Shown: one piece after another, positions 34,587 to 43,333 of the stretch | How positions within the stretch are numbered: the stretch's first letter is position 1 | Layout of the letters: the number at the start of each line of letters is the position of its first letter | Assembly: GCA_035559995.1 (NCBI GenBank) | Contig: DATMAM010000033.1 | Span: forward strand, 124,001 to 188,000 | Length of the DNA: 64,000 nt | Source of the DNA: DATMAM01 sp035559995 | GTDB lineage: Bacteria > Desulfobacterota > Binatia > UBA9968 | Direction of reading: 5' to 3' | Notes under the pieces: generated by a model | What the model was told of the DNA's origin: nothing | Databases searched by the model: none | What the model saw: the letters and a program-made list of their open reading frames with translations, nothing else | Program-made: the position numbers and the translations under genes

Positions 34587-35038
34587 AACTTTCCAGTCCG
34601 GCACGAATGGGGGAGGCCGCGGCAAATTGAGCTTTGTCGTCGGCTTGAGCCTGAGCTTTTTCTTTGTGCGCGAAACGCGCGCGCCAGAGGCTTTCCCGAA
34701 AAGCGATCGAATTTACCGTCCGCCGGATGAGTGCCGCCGCTATCTCGAGAGCGACGAGAAAAAACGCGCCAGATCGTGCGCGGGATGGAGCCGATCAGGT
34801 AGCGGATCGAGTCGAAAGACGCTGGCCGCGCGGCATGAACAACCTCCCGCGGCTCCTGCCGGATTGCCGCGAGGAGGTTTTGCGTTTGGCCGCGAGCCGA
34901 TCCGTAATTTGAGCCGCGCGGGCAACCAATCAATCACGGCCATTGTTTTTGCCGGGACTTTTTCCGTGCCGCGCTTAAGGATAGCCGACGCGGCTTTCTC
35001 TGCGAGAAGTTTCTGGCGCCGCAATGTGTGGAGGAGAT
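34587..35038 (+). other. Gene-free stretch, possible decayed coding DNA
   Basis: These 452 bp lie between the enolase-like remnant and the bicupin gene. Open frames exist but carry no motif, no ribosome site and no plausible composition. Taken with the adjacent fragment, it may be decayed coding sequence. I see no RNA or terminator. Confidence 0.4.
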
Positions 35039-36199
35039 CTACGTGTCACGCTCGTCGGTAGGGCCCACTTCGCCGGTGCACCAGGGGATGAAGGCTTTCA
35101 TCCTGCAGGTGGCGCCGTTGGCGGCGAGCTCTTTTTCGAAGATCTCGTGGATCTCGCGGTCCTCGTCTTCGTACTCGATCTGCCAGCCGCCCTCCTTTAG
35201 GCTCCTGTCGGCGTATTCGCCGCCGCCGCCGCGCGGGGAGTAAAGCCCCATGTCGCCCGCCCGAAGCGCCAGATAGCGGGCGCGCGTGCTTCCGGAGTTG
35301 AAATGCTGGTGATAGCAGTTGTCGTTGGGAACGATCACCATCGAGCCCACCTGCCAGTCGCACTTGACCATGTCGGAGCGGTCTTCCTTGGTCCAGAGAA
35401 GCGAAAAGCCGGCGCTCCCGCTCAGCAACAACAGGTGCGCGCCGGGCCCGTGGCGGTGGGCTTTCTTGTACGTGCCGACGGGGAATTCGGAGATGTGGCT
35501 TTTTATGTTGTTGCCGGCCATCTCGAGCATCGCGTTGATCCCGCCCGCGCCGCGCTCTTTCCAGCCGTAGAGGAGCATGTCCGGCGCGTTGGCGATGAAG
35601 TTCGATTCCCAGATGCGGCGCTTGAAAAGCTTGCCTTTGCCGCTGAAGTAGTCCTCCTCGCCGGCATAGCGGCTCTTAAACTTGAAGTCGCAGTTGAAAA
35701 TGAAATCGTAGTCGCGAAAAAGGCGCATCATCGGCGGAGCGTTGGTCACGGCGATATAGCGCGCCGGCTCGTCGCCGCTGCCGTTAAAGTTCTGGTACCA
35801 GGCGTTCAGCGGGATCGAAAAGAGGCTCCCCGCGTGCCACTCGAAAGTTTGCTTGCGCTTCTCGTCGTGCCAGATCATCGTCGCGCCGCGGCCCGAAAGG
35901 ACGTAGATCATGATCTCGTACATGTGGTGCTCGGGCGCGGATTTGCCTTTGGGCTTGATCTCGATGACGTGGCAGTCGTTGGGCAGGTGGCGGTTGGCGA
36001 TATGAATGACCGCGCCGCTCCCGCCTTTGCGTTCCCACGGCCCCAGCTCGAGCGTCGCCAGGTTCGGAAAATAGAATTCCTCGTAGACTTTGACGCCCTC
36101 GTTCTTGAGCCAGGTTTCGTAGCCGTCGAACTTCTTGTACTCTTCGAGACCTTCTTTCGGCGTCGCCGCCACTTTCATATCGGTGCCCAGCATGACCAC
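35039..36199 (-). CDS. Bicupin protein, paralogue of the 55.6-kb bicupin
   Basis: A GTG at 36199 lies seven bases from AGGAGGG (36207-36213) and is preferred; an ATG two codons later is possible. The roughly 386-residue protein has two cupin domains: CHVIEIKPKGKSAPEHHMYE with AWYQNFNGSG, and GTYKKAHRHGPGAHLLLLSG with CYHQHFNSGS. It ends with IEYEDEDREIHEIFEKELA and Cys-containing CRMKAFIPWC. The same architecture and tail occur at 55623. It could be a ring-cleaving or decarboxylating metalloenzyme; function unproven. Confidence 0.82.
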   Translation of the reverse strand: MVMLGTDMKVAATPKEGLEEYKKFDGYETWLKNEGVKVYEEFYFPNLATLELGPWERKGGSGAVIHIANRHLPNDCHVIEIKPKGKSAPEHHMYEIMIYVLSGRGATMIWHDEKRKQTFEWHAGSLFSIPLNAWYQNFNGSGDEPARYIAVTNAPPMMRLFRDYDFIFNCDFKFKSRYAGEEDYFSGKGKLFKRRIWESNFIANAPDMLLYGWKERGAGGINAMLEMAGNNIKSHISEFPVGTYKKAHRHGPGAHLLLLSGSAGFSLLWTKEDRSDMVKCDWQVGSMVIVPNDNCYHQHFNSGSTRARYLALRAGDMGLYSPRGGGGEYADRSLKEGGWQIEYEDEDREIHEIFEKELAANGATCRMKAFIPWCTGEVGPTDERDT

Positions 36200-36447
36200 G
36201 GTCGAACCCTCCTCTGTGAGTTTAACGGCGCGGCAGCTTATCAAAGCCGCGGCCGGCGACTTGCACTTCTACGCTTTTTGAAATATCCGGTATCCTACTC
36301 TTTTGTCAACGAGACCCGGCGGCTTGCGACAGGTGTGAACTGCGGCTGTTGAAGTCGCGAAAGTCTATCCTGCAGCTTTGCGTTGGCGTGGAGCGATGGC
36401 GTTGTTCAGGGCTTTACCGGGTCGGCGATTTTGCAGAAAAACCTAGG

Positions 36448-37557
36448 ATGACGATGCGGCTTTCAAGAGGGTTCATTGCGGGATTTGTGCTTGGAGTTTG
36501 GCTGAATCTGGCGGAGGCGGCGACGTGGCAAGCTGAATGGGAGGCAACCGTCGCGGCCGCCAAGAAGGAAGGGCAGGTCACGGTCTATCACACGCGCGGC
36601 CCGTTCGAGAAAGTTTTCGCGGAGTTCTCGAAGCTCTATCCTTCGATCAAGGTCGTGTCGGTCACGGGACGCGGCGGCGAGTTGATGTCGCGCATCATGG
36701 CGGAAAGGCGCGCCGGAAAGCACCTGACCGATCTTTATTTCGGCTCTTCCGGCAGCCCTCTCGATGTTCTTTATCCCGCGAAGTTTCTCGAGCCGATCGC
36801 GCCAAACCTGGTCCTGCCGGAGGTCAAAGATGAGTCAAAGTGGTTTCAAAAGCAGCACCACTACGCCGATCCGGAAAACAAATACATCTTCGTTTTCGAG
36901 GGCGTGGTGCGCTCCGATATGGCGTATAACGCCAAACTGACGGACCCCAAGGAGTTCAGCTCGTATTGGGATCTCACGGCGCCCAAATGGAAGGGAAAGA
37001 TCGCGGCGATGGATCCCAAGCTTCCCGGCTTTCCGAGCGGGCTTTTGCAATTCGCCTATTATCATCCCGACCTCGGCCCCAAGTTCTTGAGGCAGCTCTT
37101 CGGCGAGACTGAGATCACGCTTTCGCGCGACGGCCGCCAGCTCGTCGACTGGCTGGCCGTGGGAAAATTCGCGATTGCTCTTGCCACCTCGGCGAGCGAT
37201 GTCGAAGCGGCAATGAAGCAGGGCCTGCCCGTGGGGCGCTTTGAGCCCAAAGCATTCAAAGAAGGCATTTACATGCGCGCGACTCAGGGGTCGCTCAGCA
37301 TTCTCGCCCGGCCGCCCCATCCGCACGCGGCCAAGCTTCTCGCCAACTGGTTGCTGTCGCGCGAAGGGCAAATTCACTATCAAAAATATTTCCTGAGAAT
37401 CGATCCGGTGTTCAGCTTGCGCGAAGATGTTCCCGTCGACCCTGCCGTCGCGCCTTACAGGCCCAAACCGGGCGATAAATTTATGCCGGTTTACCGTCCG
37501 GAGTTCAGGGACCTCGACGCGGCGTTTAGGGTGATCGATGAGGCTCTCAAGAGATAA
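36448..37557 (+). CDS. Orphan ABC solute-binding protein (Fe-type fold)
   Basis: ATG 36448 gives 369 residues with a signal peptide (LSRGFIAGFVLGVWLNLAEA); ATG 36454 is an alternative. Sequence blocks (AERRAGKHLTDLYFG, SSYWDLTAPKWKGKIAAMDP, ANWLLSREGQIHYQKYF) make it a paralogue of the protein at 24395. No permease or ATPase is nearby. It faces away from the bicupin gene across a 248-bp divergent spacer that contains a minus-strand TTGACA at 36304-36309. Confidence 0.8.
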   Translation: MTMRLSRGFIAGFVLGVWLNLAEAATWQAEWEATVAAAKKEGQVTVYHTRGPFEKVFAEFSKLYPSIKVVSVTGRGGELMSRIMAERRAGKHLTDLYFGSSGSPLDVLYPAKFLEPIAPNLVLPEVKDESKWFQKQHHYADPENKYIFVFEGVVRSDMAYNAKLTDPKEFSSYWDLTAPKWKGKIAAMDPKLPGFPSGLLQFAYYHPDLGPKFLRQLFGETEITLSRDGRQLVDWLAVGKFAIALATSASDVEAAMKQGLPVGRFEPKAFKEGIYMRATQGSLSILARPPHPHAAKLLANWLLSREGQIHYQKYFLRIDPVFSLREDVPVDPAVAPYRPKPGDKFMPVYRPEFRDLDAAFRVIDEALKR

Positions 37558-37613
37558 GACTTCGCCGGGTCACGAGAGCGCGTCAAATTTGCCTCACCAA
37601 GGCCGCCGTTTTT

Positions 37614-37622
37614 TGCTATAAT
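37614..37622 (+). promoter_or_regulatory. Consensus extended -10 promoter for the topoisomerase VI operon
   Basis: TGC followed by a perfect TATAAT (37617-37622). No well-spaced -35 is seen, as allowed for extended -10 promoters. Transcription would start near 37629, giving an untranslated leader of about 205 nt before top6B. Confidence 0.7.
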
Positions 37623-37692
37623 GGGCGCGCCGATAGCGGATTCTCTGGAGCTTCCGCCATCACCGGTCGTATAAGCCAAAGCGCGACTTTCC

Positions 37693-37784
37693 TGCGGGAG
37701 AGGCAATGCCCACTCGGCCGTAAAGCCGCCGGGTGACGGCACGATGGAGTGTTGCTTCTGAACGCCAGCTCCATCGCTCCCGCG
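37693..37784 (+). ncRNA. Candidate structured leader RNA (three-way junction) upstream of top6B
   Basis: Three 8-bp helices can form together. P1 is 37693-37700 with 37777-37784 (one G-U). P2 is CACTCGGC (37711-37718) with GCCGGGTG (37728-37735, one G-U). P3 is CGATGGAG (37742-37749) with CTCCATCG (37769-37776), stacked directly on P1. A small AT hairpin (37797-37811) follows just before the ribosome site of top6B. I could not match it to riboswitch consensus sequences I know (cobalamin, TPP, c-di-GMP). It may be a cis-regulatory leader or a small RNA. Confidence 0.5.
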
Positions 37785-37835
37785 AGCTCAGCTTCAGAAA
37801 ATTAAATTTTCCATTCGTGGAGAGATGAGACAAGC

Positions 37836-39824
37836 ATGTCTAGACCGATGCTGAAAACCGACGCCGCGACATCCGCGGCCGCAGCGCCCCGACCGAAGGG
37901 GACGCTCACCGCGGTCGAGATGGGCGCGCGGCAGCGGGAAATTTCCGTTTCCGAATTCTTCACCAAAAACCGCCATCTGCTCGGCTTCGATAATCCGAGA
38001 AAGGCGCTTCTCACCTGCGTCAAGGAGGCGGTCGACAACGCGCTCGACGCCTGCGAAGAGGCGGGGATCTTGCCCGACGTCGTCGTCAAGGTCGAAGTCG
38101 TCGCAAACGGCAATCCGCCGCCGCCGCCAAGCCAGGCGAACCGCTTCCGCATCACCGTCATCGACAACGGGCCGGGCATCGTGCGGCAGCAGATCCCGCC
38201 GATCTTTGCGAAGCTGCTCTACGGTTCGAAATTTCACCGGCTGCGCATGAGCCGCGGCCAGCAAGGGATCGGCATCTCGGCGGCGGGGATGTACGCTCAG
38301 CTCACGACGGGAAAGCCCGTGCAGATTATCTCGCGCACGAGCGCGCGGGCGCCGGCGCACTATTTCGAGGTTCAGATCGACACGAAGAAAAACGAGCCGC
38401 GGATTTTCGAAAACAAGAAGATCGCATGGGAAAACGAGCGCGGCACCCAGGTCACGCTCGAGATCGAGGCGCGCTATCAAAAGGGCCGCGCCTCGGTCGA
38501 GGAGTACCTCGAGCAGGTCGCGATCGCGAACCCGCACGTCAAGCTTGTCTATCACACGCCCGAAGGCGAGACGAAAGAATACCCGCGCACCTTGGCCGAG
38601 CTGCCGGCGCAGCCGCGCGAGATCAAGCCGCACCCTTACGGCATCGAGTTCGGCATGTTGCTCAAGATGCTGCACGACACCAGCAGCCGCTCGCTTGCGG
38701 GATTTCTGGCGAGCGACTTTAGCCGCGTGTCGGCGAAACTGGCCGAGGAGATTTGCAAGACGGCAAAAATCCCGCCGCAGACGGCGCCGCGGACCATCCA
38801 TGGCGCGACCGCGGAGCGGCTCTATCAGGCGATCCAGTCCACCAAGATCATGGCGCCCCCCTCGAACTGTATCTCGCCGATCGGGGAGAAGGCGATCCTT
38901 CATGGGCTCTACAAGCAGATCAAAGGCGACTTCTACACCGCGGTGACGCGACCGCCGGCGGTCTACCGCGGCAACCCGTTCATCATCGAGGCCGGGCTGG
39001 CCTACGGGAAGGGAACGGCCGGCGAAGAGGAGCGGCCCAAAGGCCCGCTCGCGGAAGGAGAGAACCGGGACGAGGAAGAGGAGCTGGCGCGCGTCATTCG
39101 CTACGCCAACCGCGTGCCGCTTTTGTACCAGCAGTCGGCCTGCGCGACATTCAAAGCCGTGCTCGAAACGAGCTGGCGCAACTACGGCGTCCCGCAAGCA
39201 AAAGGGGCGCTGCCGGCCGGTCCTATGGTGATCTTCGTCCACATGGCGTCGGTCTGGGTGCCCTTTACCAGCGAGTCTAAGGAGGCGATCGCCGACTACG
39301 ATGAGATCCGCAAGGAAATCAAGCTTGCGCTGCAGGAGTGCGGGCGGCGGCTCGGCGCCTTTCTCAGGCGGCGCGAGCGCGCCAAGAGCGAATTTCGCCG
39401 GCGCAATATCTTCGAGCTTTACATCGAAGAAGTCGTCGAGGCGTGCAGCCGGCTGAAGGGCGGAAAGCTTGCGAAGGAGAAGCTCAAGGAACAGCTCAGG
39501 AAGATCGCGATGAAGCGGACCGGCGGCGAAAAGACGACCGAGCTGCTCGGCCGCGACGGCGGCCCCGAGGGTCTGCCGAACTCGATTATCGTGACGCCGG
39601 AAGGGGTGGAGGGAGAAGCGCCGGCTTTGCCCGGCGACGGCGCGCTTTCCGAGGGGGCCCCACCGGAGCCGGAGCTCGCGCTGGCGCTTGCGAACGAACG
39701 GAGCGCCGGCGTCGCGCCGAAAGCAAAGCCGGTGCAAGTCAAGCGGGACCTGGCAAAGGGCGAAGCTCCCCAACAGGCGGTCTTGCCGTTTGTGGAGAGG
39801 GAGAAATTGAAAAAGAAAAAGTAA
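37836..39824 (+). CDS. top6B: DNA topoisomerase VI subunit B
   Basis: This 662-residue GHKL ATPase subunit of type IIB topoisomerase shows the N-box CVKEAVDNALDACEEAG (61-77) and VIDNGPGI (G1 region). The strongly diagnostic SKFHRLRMSRGQQGIGISAA (G2 and lid) follows, then the transducer domain (GTQVTLEIEA, APPSNCISPIGEKAI). The C-terminal 120 residues are a low-complexity Pro/Ala/Glu extension. Together with subunit A it relaxes and decatenates DNA by ATP-driven double-strand passage. GGAGAGA precedes the ATG. Topo VI is typical of archaea and plants and scattered in bacteria. Confidence 0.95.
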   Translation: MSRPMLKTDAATSAAAAPRPKGTLTAVEMGARQREISVSEFFTKNRHLLGFDNPRKALLTCVKEAVDNALDACEEAGILPDVVVKVEVVANGNPPPPPSQANRFRITVIDNGPGIVRQQIPPIFAKLLYGSKFHRLRMSRGQQGIGISAAGMYAQLTTGKPVQIISRTSARAPAHYFEVQIDTKKNEPRIFENKKIAWENERGTQVTLEIEARYQKGRASVEEYLEQVAIANPHVKLVYHTPEGETKEYPRTLAELPAQPREIKPHPYGIEFGMLLKMLHDTSSRSLAGFLASDFSRVSAKLAEEICKTAKIPPQTAPRTIHGATAERLYQAIQSTKIMAPPSNCISPIGEKAILHGLYKQIKGDFYTAVTRPPAVYRGNPFIIEAGLAYGKGTAGEEERPKGPLAEGENRDEEEELARVIRYANRVPLLYQQSACATFKAVLETSWRNYGVPQAKGALPAGPMVIFVHMASVWVPFTSESKEAIADYDEIRKEIKLALQECGRRLGAFLRRRERAKSEFRRRNIFELYIEEVVEACSRLKGGKLAKEKLKEQLRKIAMKRTGGEKTTELLGRDGGPEGLPNSIIVTPEGVEGEAPALPGDGALSEGAPPEPELALALANERSAGVAPKAKPVQVKRDLAKGEAPQQAVLPFVEREKLKKKK

Positions 39825-39864
39825 GCGCCCGGAAAAGCTCGGCGAGAAAAAGCAGGGAATAGAA

Positions 39865-40971
39865 ATGGCACAGAAGCAAGCGAAGAAAAGCGGCATTGTC
39901 GAAAAGAAGCTCGTCGGAATCGCGGACGTGGTCATCGCGGCCGCCGAGCGCGGCAAGGACCCCACGCTGGCGATTCCGGTCCGGAGCCTGGCCAACGTCA
40001 CCTTCGACCAGAAAAGAGGCATGATCGAGATGGGGCGGCGCAAGCAAGCGCGGTCGTTTTTTAACGTGGGCATGGCGAAGAAGTTCATGCAGACGGTGCT
40101 TGTCGCGGACGCGCTCGCCGAGCTACAGCGCTCGAATCTCACGACCTCTCTCCGCGAGATCTACTACCGGACCAAACACACGATTAAGAACTCGCACGAA
40201 AACACGTTCGACGGCCAGAACGAATCGGATCCGCTGATCGAAGACCTCGAGGTGACGCTTCAAGCGCTGCGTGAGGAACTGCACGTGCGCGCCGAGAACG
40301 CCGGCACCGTCGTGGGACCGCTGGTCCTGATCGACGACGGCGATCGGGTGGACTGCACGCGGCTGGGGAAGGGCGGCTACTCGGTGCCGTCGATCGTCGA
40401 GCCGGAGTACATTCAGATCGCCCGCTGCACGGCGGATTTCGTGCTTCTCGTCGAGAAGGGAACCCAGTGGAACCGCCTCTCGGAAGATAAATTCTGGCGC
40501 CGGTACAACTGCGTGCTCCTGACCGGAAACGGCCAGCCGCCGCGCGGCGTGAGGCGCCTGGCGCGCCGGCTCCATGAAGAGCACAATCTTCCGGTGTATG
40601 TGCTGGTGGACAACGATCCGTGGGGCTACTACATCTATTCGGTCGTCAAACAGGGTTCGATCAACCTCGCCTTCGAAAGCCAGCGCATGGCCATTCCCAA
40701 GGCCAAGTTCATCGGCTTTTCCAGCGCGGATCCGGACCGCTACGGGCTGCCGCGAAACGTCGGCATCAAGCTGAACGACAAAGACGTCACGCGCGCGCGC
40801 GAACTCCTGAAATACCGCTGGTTTCAGAAAAAAGAATGGCAGGAGGAGATCAAACGCATGCTCGCCAGCGGTCTCAAATACGAGCTGGACGCGCTCGCGA
40901 ACAAAGACTTTCAGTATCTGACGAAGAACTATCTTCCCAGAAAGCTCAAAGAGAAAGACTGGTTGGATTAG
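39865..40971 (+). CDS. top6A: DNA topoisomerase VI subunit A (Spo11-like)
   Basis: This 368-residue catalytic subunit has the winged-helix/CAP domain with active tyrosine in LREIYYRTKHTIK (Tyr100/101). Conserved ENTFDGQNESDPLIEDLE follows, as does the Toprim domain with VYVLVDNDPWGYYIYS metal-binding acids near residue 250. All catalytic landmarks are intact. It begins 40 bp after top6B, so the heterotetramer is encoded by one operon. Homology to the Spo11 meiotic endonuclease is well established for the family. Confidence 0.96.
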   Translation: MAQKQAKKSGIVEKKLVGIADVVIAAAERGKDPTLAIPVRSLANVTFDQKRGMIEMGRRKQARSFFNVGMAKKFMQTVLVADALAELQRSNLTTSLREIYYRTKHTIKNSHENTFDGQNESDPLIEDLEVTLQALREELHVRAENAGTVVGPLVLIDDGDRVDCTRLGKGGYSVPSIVEPEYIQIARCTADFVLLVEKGTQWNRLSEDKFWRRYNCVLLTGNGQPPRGVRRLARRLHEEHNLPVYVLVDNDPWGYYIYSVVKQGSINLAFESQRMAIPKAKFIGFSSADPDRYGLPRNVGIKLNDKDVTRARELLKYRWFQKKEWQEEIKRMLASGLKYELDALANKDFQYLTKNYLPRKLKEKDWLD

Positions 40972-41018
40972 GCGGCGGCTTTTCCCGGCGTTGAGGGCCC
41001 GAAAATCTCGGCGCTCGG

Positions 41019-41198
41019 CTAGTCGCCGTTTTTGTCAGGCGCTTCTTTGTTCTGCTCGCCCGCCAGCTGTTGCAGGCGTCGAAGGGCGCGCGCCCGGCAC
41101 TGGCAGCATGCGAGGTTGGAGAGAGAAACCTCGCGGCAGCGCCGGCACTTCGGGTGACCGCAGATGACGCACTTACGATCGAGATCGTTCAGAATCAT
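41019..41198 (-). CDS. Small Cys-rich (zinc-binding-like) protein
   Basis: From ATG 41198 (GAGGCG eight bases upstream) it encodes 59 residues with C-x2-C-x4-C-x2-C and a later C-C-x-C (CVICGHPKCRRCREV, ACCQCRARALRRL). Four or more cysteines suggest one treble-clef or zinc-ribbon site. A GTG at 41243 would lengthen it, but crosses a 16-bp palindrome (41205-41220, GCGCCTCGCGAGGCGC). It converges on top6A. Function unknown. Confidence 0.55.
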   Translation of the reverse strand: MILNDLDRKCVICGHPKCRRCREVSLSNLACCQCRARALRRLQQLAGEQNKEAPDKNGD

Positions 41199-41298
41199 AA
41201 ATCCGCGCCTCGCGAGGCGCGCCCCTTTGCCCAGCACTTCCACCGGAGGCGGTCAATCGCAGGCGTGAATTCCGTCGTCAATCAGGACAGAAACAGCT

Positions 41299-41883
41299 TC
41301 AGGGCTCGGGACTCGTCAGCGTGCTCGGGATACGATCGGCTCGCCGGAGATACATCTTCACGAACAAGCCGTAAAAGAACGAGCACTGAAAATATTCCTG
41401 CCTGTAATTGCTTTGATCGGACCGGTACCGGAGACTCAGGAACTGGTCGCGTCTAAAAATTCCCAGCAGAGGGACTCTCTTCAACTCGAGATAATGGCCG
41501 ACGACTCTGAGAAGCTCAGCAACGCCGAAGTCGTCAGAGCTTCGGGTTGGGTTCCCGCGCCGGCGCGTAAACTCGCGCGCCAGGCGCGAGATTTCCGACG
41601 GGGTAAAACAAAACTCGATAGCGCCCGCCCTGTTGTCTTCGCCGCGGTAACGGGTGGCGCCCATAATCCAGGCGTGCCGCCTCATCAGCGAGCCGAGCCT
41701 GCGGTGGGCGAGGTGGGCGCTGACGAAATAGTTGTCGTCGAGGATGCGAACGTCGAACTCCTCGACGCCCAAGATCTCTAGCGCCTGACCCACGATGCGC
41801 AGTATGTTGGCGTAGCCTGGGTCCCGCAGCAGAGGAATGACCTTATGGGGTACTCGGTATCGACGGTTGGCGACAGGTTTCAA
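41299..41883 (-). CDS. Hypothetical protein behind a good promoter
   Basis: This 194-residue soluble protein is rich in Arg and aromatic residues (HAWIMGATRYRGEDNRAGA, YRSDQSNYRQEYF). It has no signal, no membrane segment and no motif I recognise. Its composition and a well-formed promoter immediately upstream argue that it is a real gene. A DNA- or nucleotide-related role would be a guess. Confidence 0.62.
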   Translation of the reverse strand: MKPVANRRYRVPHKVIPLLRDPGYANILRIVGQALEILGVEEFDVRILDDNYFVSAHLAHRRLGSLMRRHAWIMGATRYRGEDNRAGAIEFCFTPSEISRLAREFTRRRGNPTRSSDDFGVAELLRVVGHYLELKRVPLLGIFRRDQFLSLRYRSDQSNYRQEYFQCSFFYGLFVKMYLRRADRIPSTLTSPEP

Positions 41884-41905
41884 GAGAATGCCTGAAGGGC
41901 GAATT

Positions 41906-41933
41906 TTTATAGCAATCTATATGCCGGTGCCAA
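41906..41933 (-). promoter_or_regulatory. Sigma-70 promoter with extended -10
   Basis: On the minus strand TTGGCA (41933-41928), 16 bp, TATAAA (41911-41906), with TGC just before the -10. The start codon at 41883 is about 16 bases after the expected transcription start. Confidence 0.6.
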
Positions 41934-42449
41934 GTGGCTGATATTTAAAGAAAAAAATCATGCTCTTCAGAGGGGGAGTGTTAAAATACTTGTCATTGGT
42001 CCGGCGTAGAGCTTGCGGCGGAAAGGGTTAATTATTTGATCTTGCGAGCAAAATTGCAGTTTTGGGACACTGTTAACTTTTTTAGCAGGCTGAAAAGGCC
42101 GGCGTGCCCAGCTTGTCCGTGGCTTAATTGCCGGAAACGGAGCGGTGCGGTGCAGCGAGAAAAATTGACTCCGTTTTAGCAGCCGTGATAGGGTCAGCGT
42201 GCCGCCGGAGCGCGCAATTTATTTAAACGAGTTCAGATAGTTTACTGTGTATCTTTCGATACATGTGAGGAAAACGGCGGCAGAGCGAGATAGCTTTGGG
42301 CCGGAAGCCGGGCTTGCGCCGTAAAAAAGTTTCGTGCTAGAGCCAATACCGCTACGACATTCAGCGTAGACCTCGATCGTGGCTCAGCTTAGAGTCAGGG
42401 CGCGGGCCGGGGGAGTAACCTCAATCAGGGATTTGCTGAGGGAGGTCGT
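41934..42449 (+). other. AT-richer intergenic region with a possible promoter
   Basis: This is the longest gene-free, comparatively AT-rich stretch of the window. On the plus strand TTGACT (42165-42170), 16 bp, GATAGG (42187-42192) is a plausible promoter for the kinase-like gene at 42450, with a leader of about 250 nt. A short hairpin TGTATC-TTTC-GATACA lies at 42248-42263. I found no ORF with motifs and no recognisable RNA family. Confidence 0.4.
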
Positions 42450-43268
42450 ATGGCGATCATCACGATTTCTCGAGGGGCATTTAGCGGCGGCCCTGAGGTC
42501 GCCGAGCGGGTGGCGGCAACCCTCGGGTATCGCTGCGTAAGCCGCGAGGTGCTTTCGGAGGCGAGCCAGCGCTACGGCATCCCGGAAGCCAAGTTTACCG
42601 AGGTCTTGGAAACCAAACCCCACTGGTGGGAGCGGTGGCTGGAGAGCCTAAGGCTATACCGAATCGTCTTGCAGGCGGCCATGTGCGAGGTCGCGCAAGG
42701 GGGCAACATGGTCTACCACGGCCACGCCGGGCACGAGCTGCTCCCGGGAATCCGTCACGTGCTGAAAGTTCAGCTGACCGCGCCGATCGAATATCGCATC
42801 CAACAGGTGCGCGAGCGCCAAAAGCTGACCGAAGAGGCGGCCAGGGTCTACATCGATCAGGTGGACAAGGCGCGGACGCGCCGGCTCCAAGCCGTTTTTG
42901 GCGCCGATTGGCGCGACCCCAGCCGCTACGACCTCGTGCTCAACGTGGCGCGCATGTCGCTTGACACGGCCTCGCTGCTGATCGTTAAGGCGGTGCAGCA
43001 GCCGGAATTCCAGCCGACGCCGGAGTCGGAGCAAGCCTTTCAGGATCTGGCGCTCGCGGCCAGGGTGCAGGCCGCTTTGATCACCTCGCCGAAAACGCGG
43101 AATCTCAACGTCAACGTCAAGGCCGAGGAGGGTGAAGTCCGGATCTCCGGCATTCTGACGTATCCCGAGTTCGAGCAGGAAATCACGCAAATTGCGGAAG
43201 CGGTCCCCGGAGTAAAGAAGGTCGTGACCGCGTTCGAGTCGCCGCCGATCGAGTACATGTACCCGTGA
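42450..43268 (+). CDS. Cytidylate-kinase-like protein fused to a BON-like domain
   Basis: This 272-residue protein has the P-loop start IITISRGAFSGGPEVAERVA of the cytidylate-kinase-like family. YHGHAGHELLPGIRHVLKVQ, VDKARTRRLQAVFGADW and YDLVLNVARMSLDTA follow. The last 75 residues form a BON-like domain (VQAALITSPKTRNLNVNVKA, GEVRISGILTYPEF, VPGVKKVV). BON domains usually bind membranes or small ligands, so the fusion hints at a regulatory sensor rather than housekeeping CMP kinase. GGGAGG precedes the ATG. Confidence 0.82.
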   Translation: MAIITISRGAFSGGPEVAERVAATLGYRCVSREVLSEASQRYGIPEAKFTEVLETKPHWWERWLESLRLYRIVLQAAMCEVAQGGNMVYHGHAGHELLPGIRHVLKVQLTAPIEYRIQQVRERQKLTEEAARVYIDQVDKARTRRLQAVFGADWRDPSRYDLVLNVARMSLDTASLLIVKAVQQPEFQPTPESEQAFQDLALAARVQAALITSPKTRNLNVNVKAEEGEVRISGILTYPEFEQEITQIAEAVPGVKKVVTAFESPPIEYMYP

Positions 43269-43333
43269 CAGGATAGAGACAGAGCCCTGTAGTTTTCCGC
43301 GGCCGGCAATCCCGCAGACTCTCCCGGAAAAAA

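Noticed and set aside
37693..37784. Known riboswitch (cobalamin, TPP, c-di-GMP-I, glycine)
   Set aside because: None of the conserved cores I know (for example GCCACTG, CTGAGA, GGGTTACCG) is present in the right place.
37794..40142. A 782-codon open frame on the minus strand opposite topoisomerase VI
   Set aside because: It is a GC-rich antisense shadow; composition (very high Arg/Leu/Asp) and lack of motifs or ribosome site speak against it, while both plus-strand genes are intact.
41205..41220. 16-bp perfect palindrome as an operator or attachment site
   Set aside because: It is a single GC-only copy inside or next to a small gene with no second site, no integrase and no regulator nearby.
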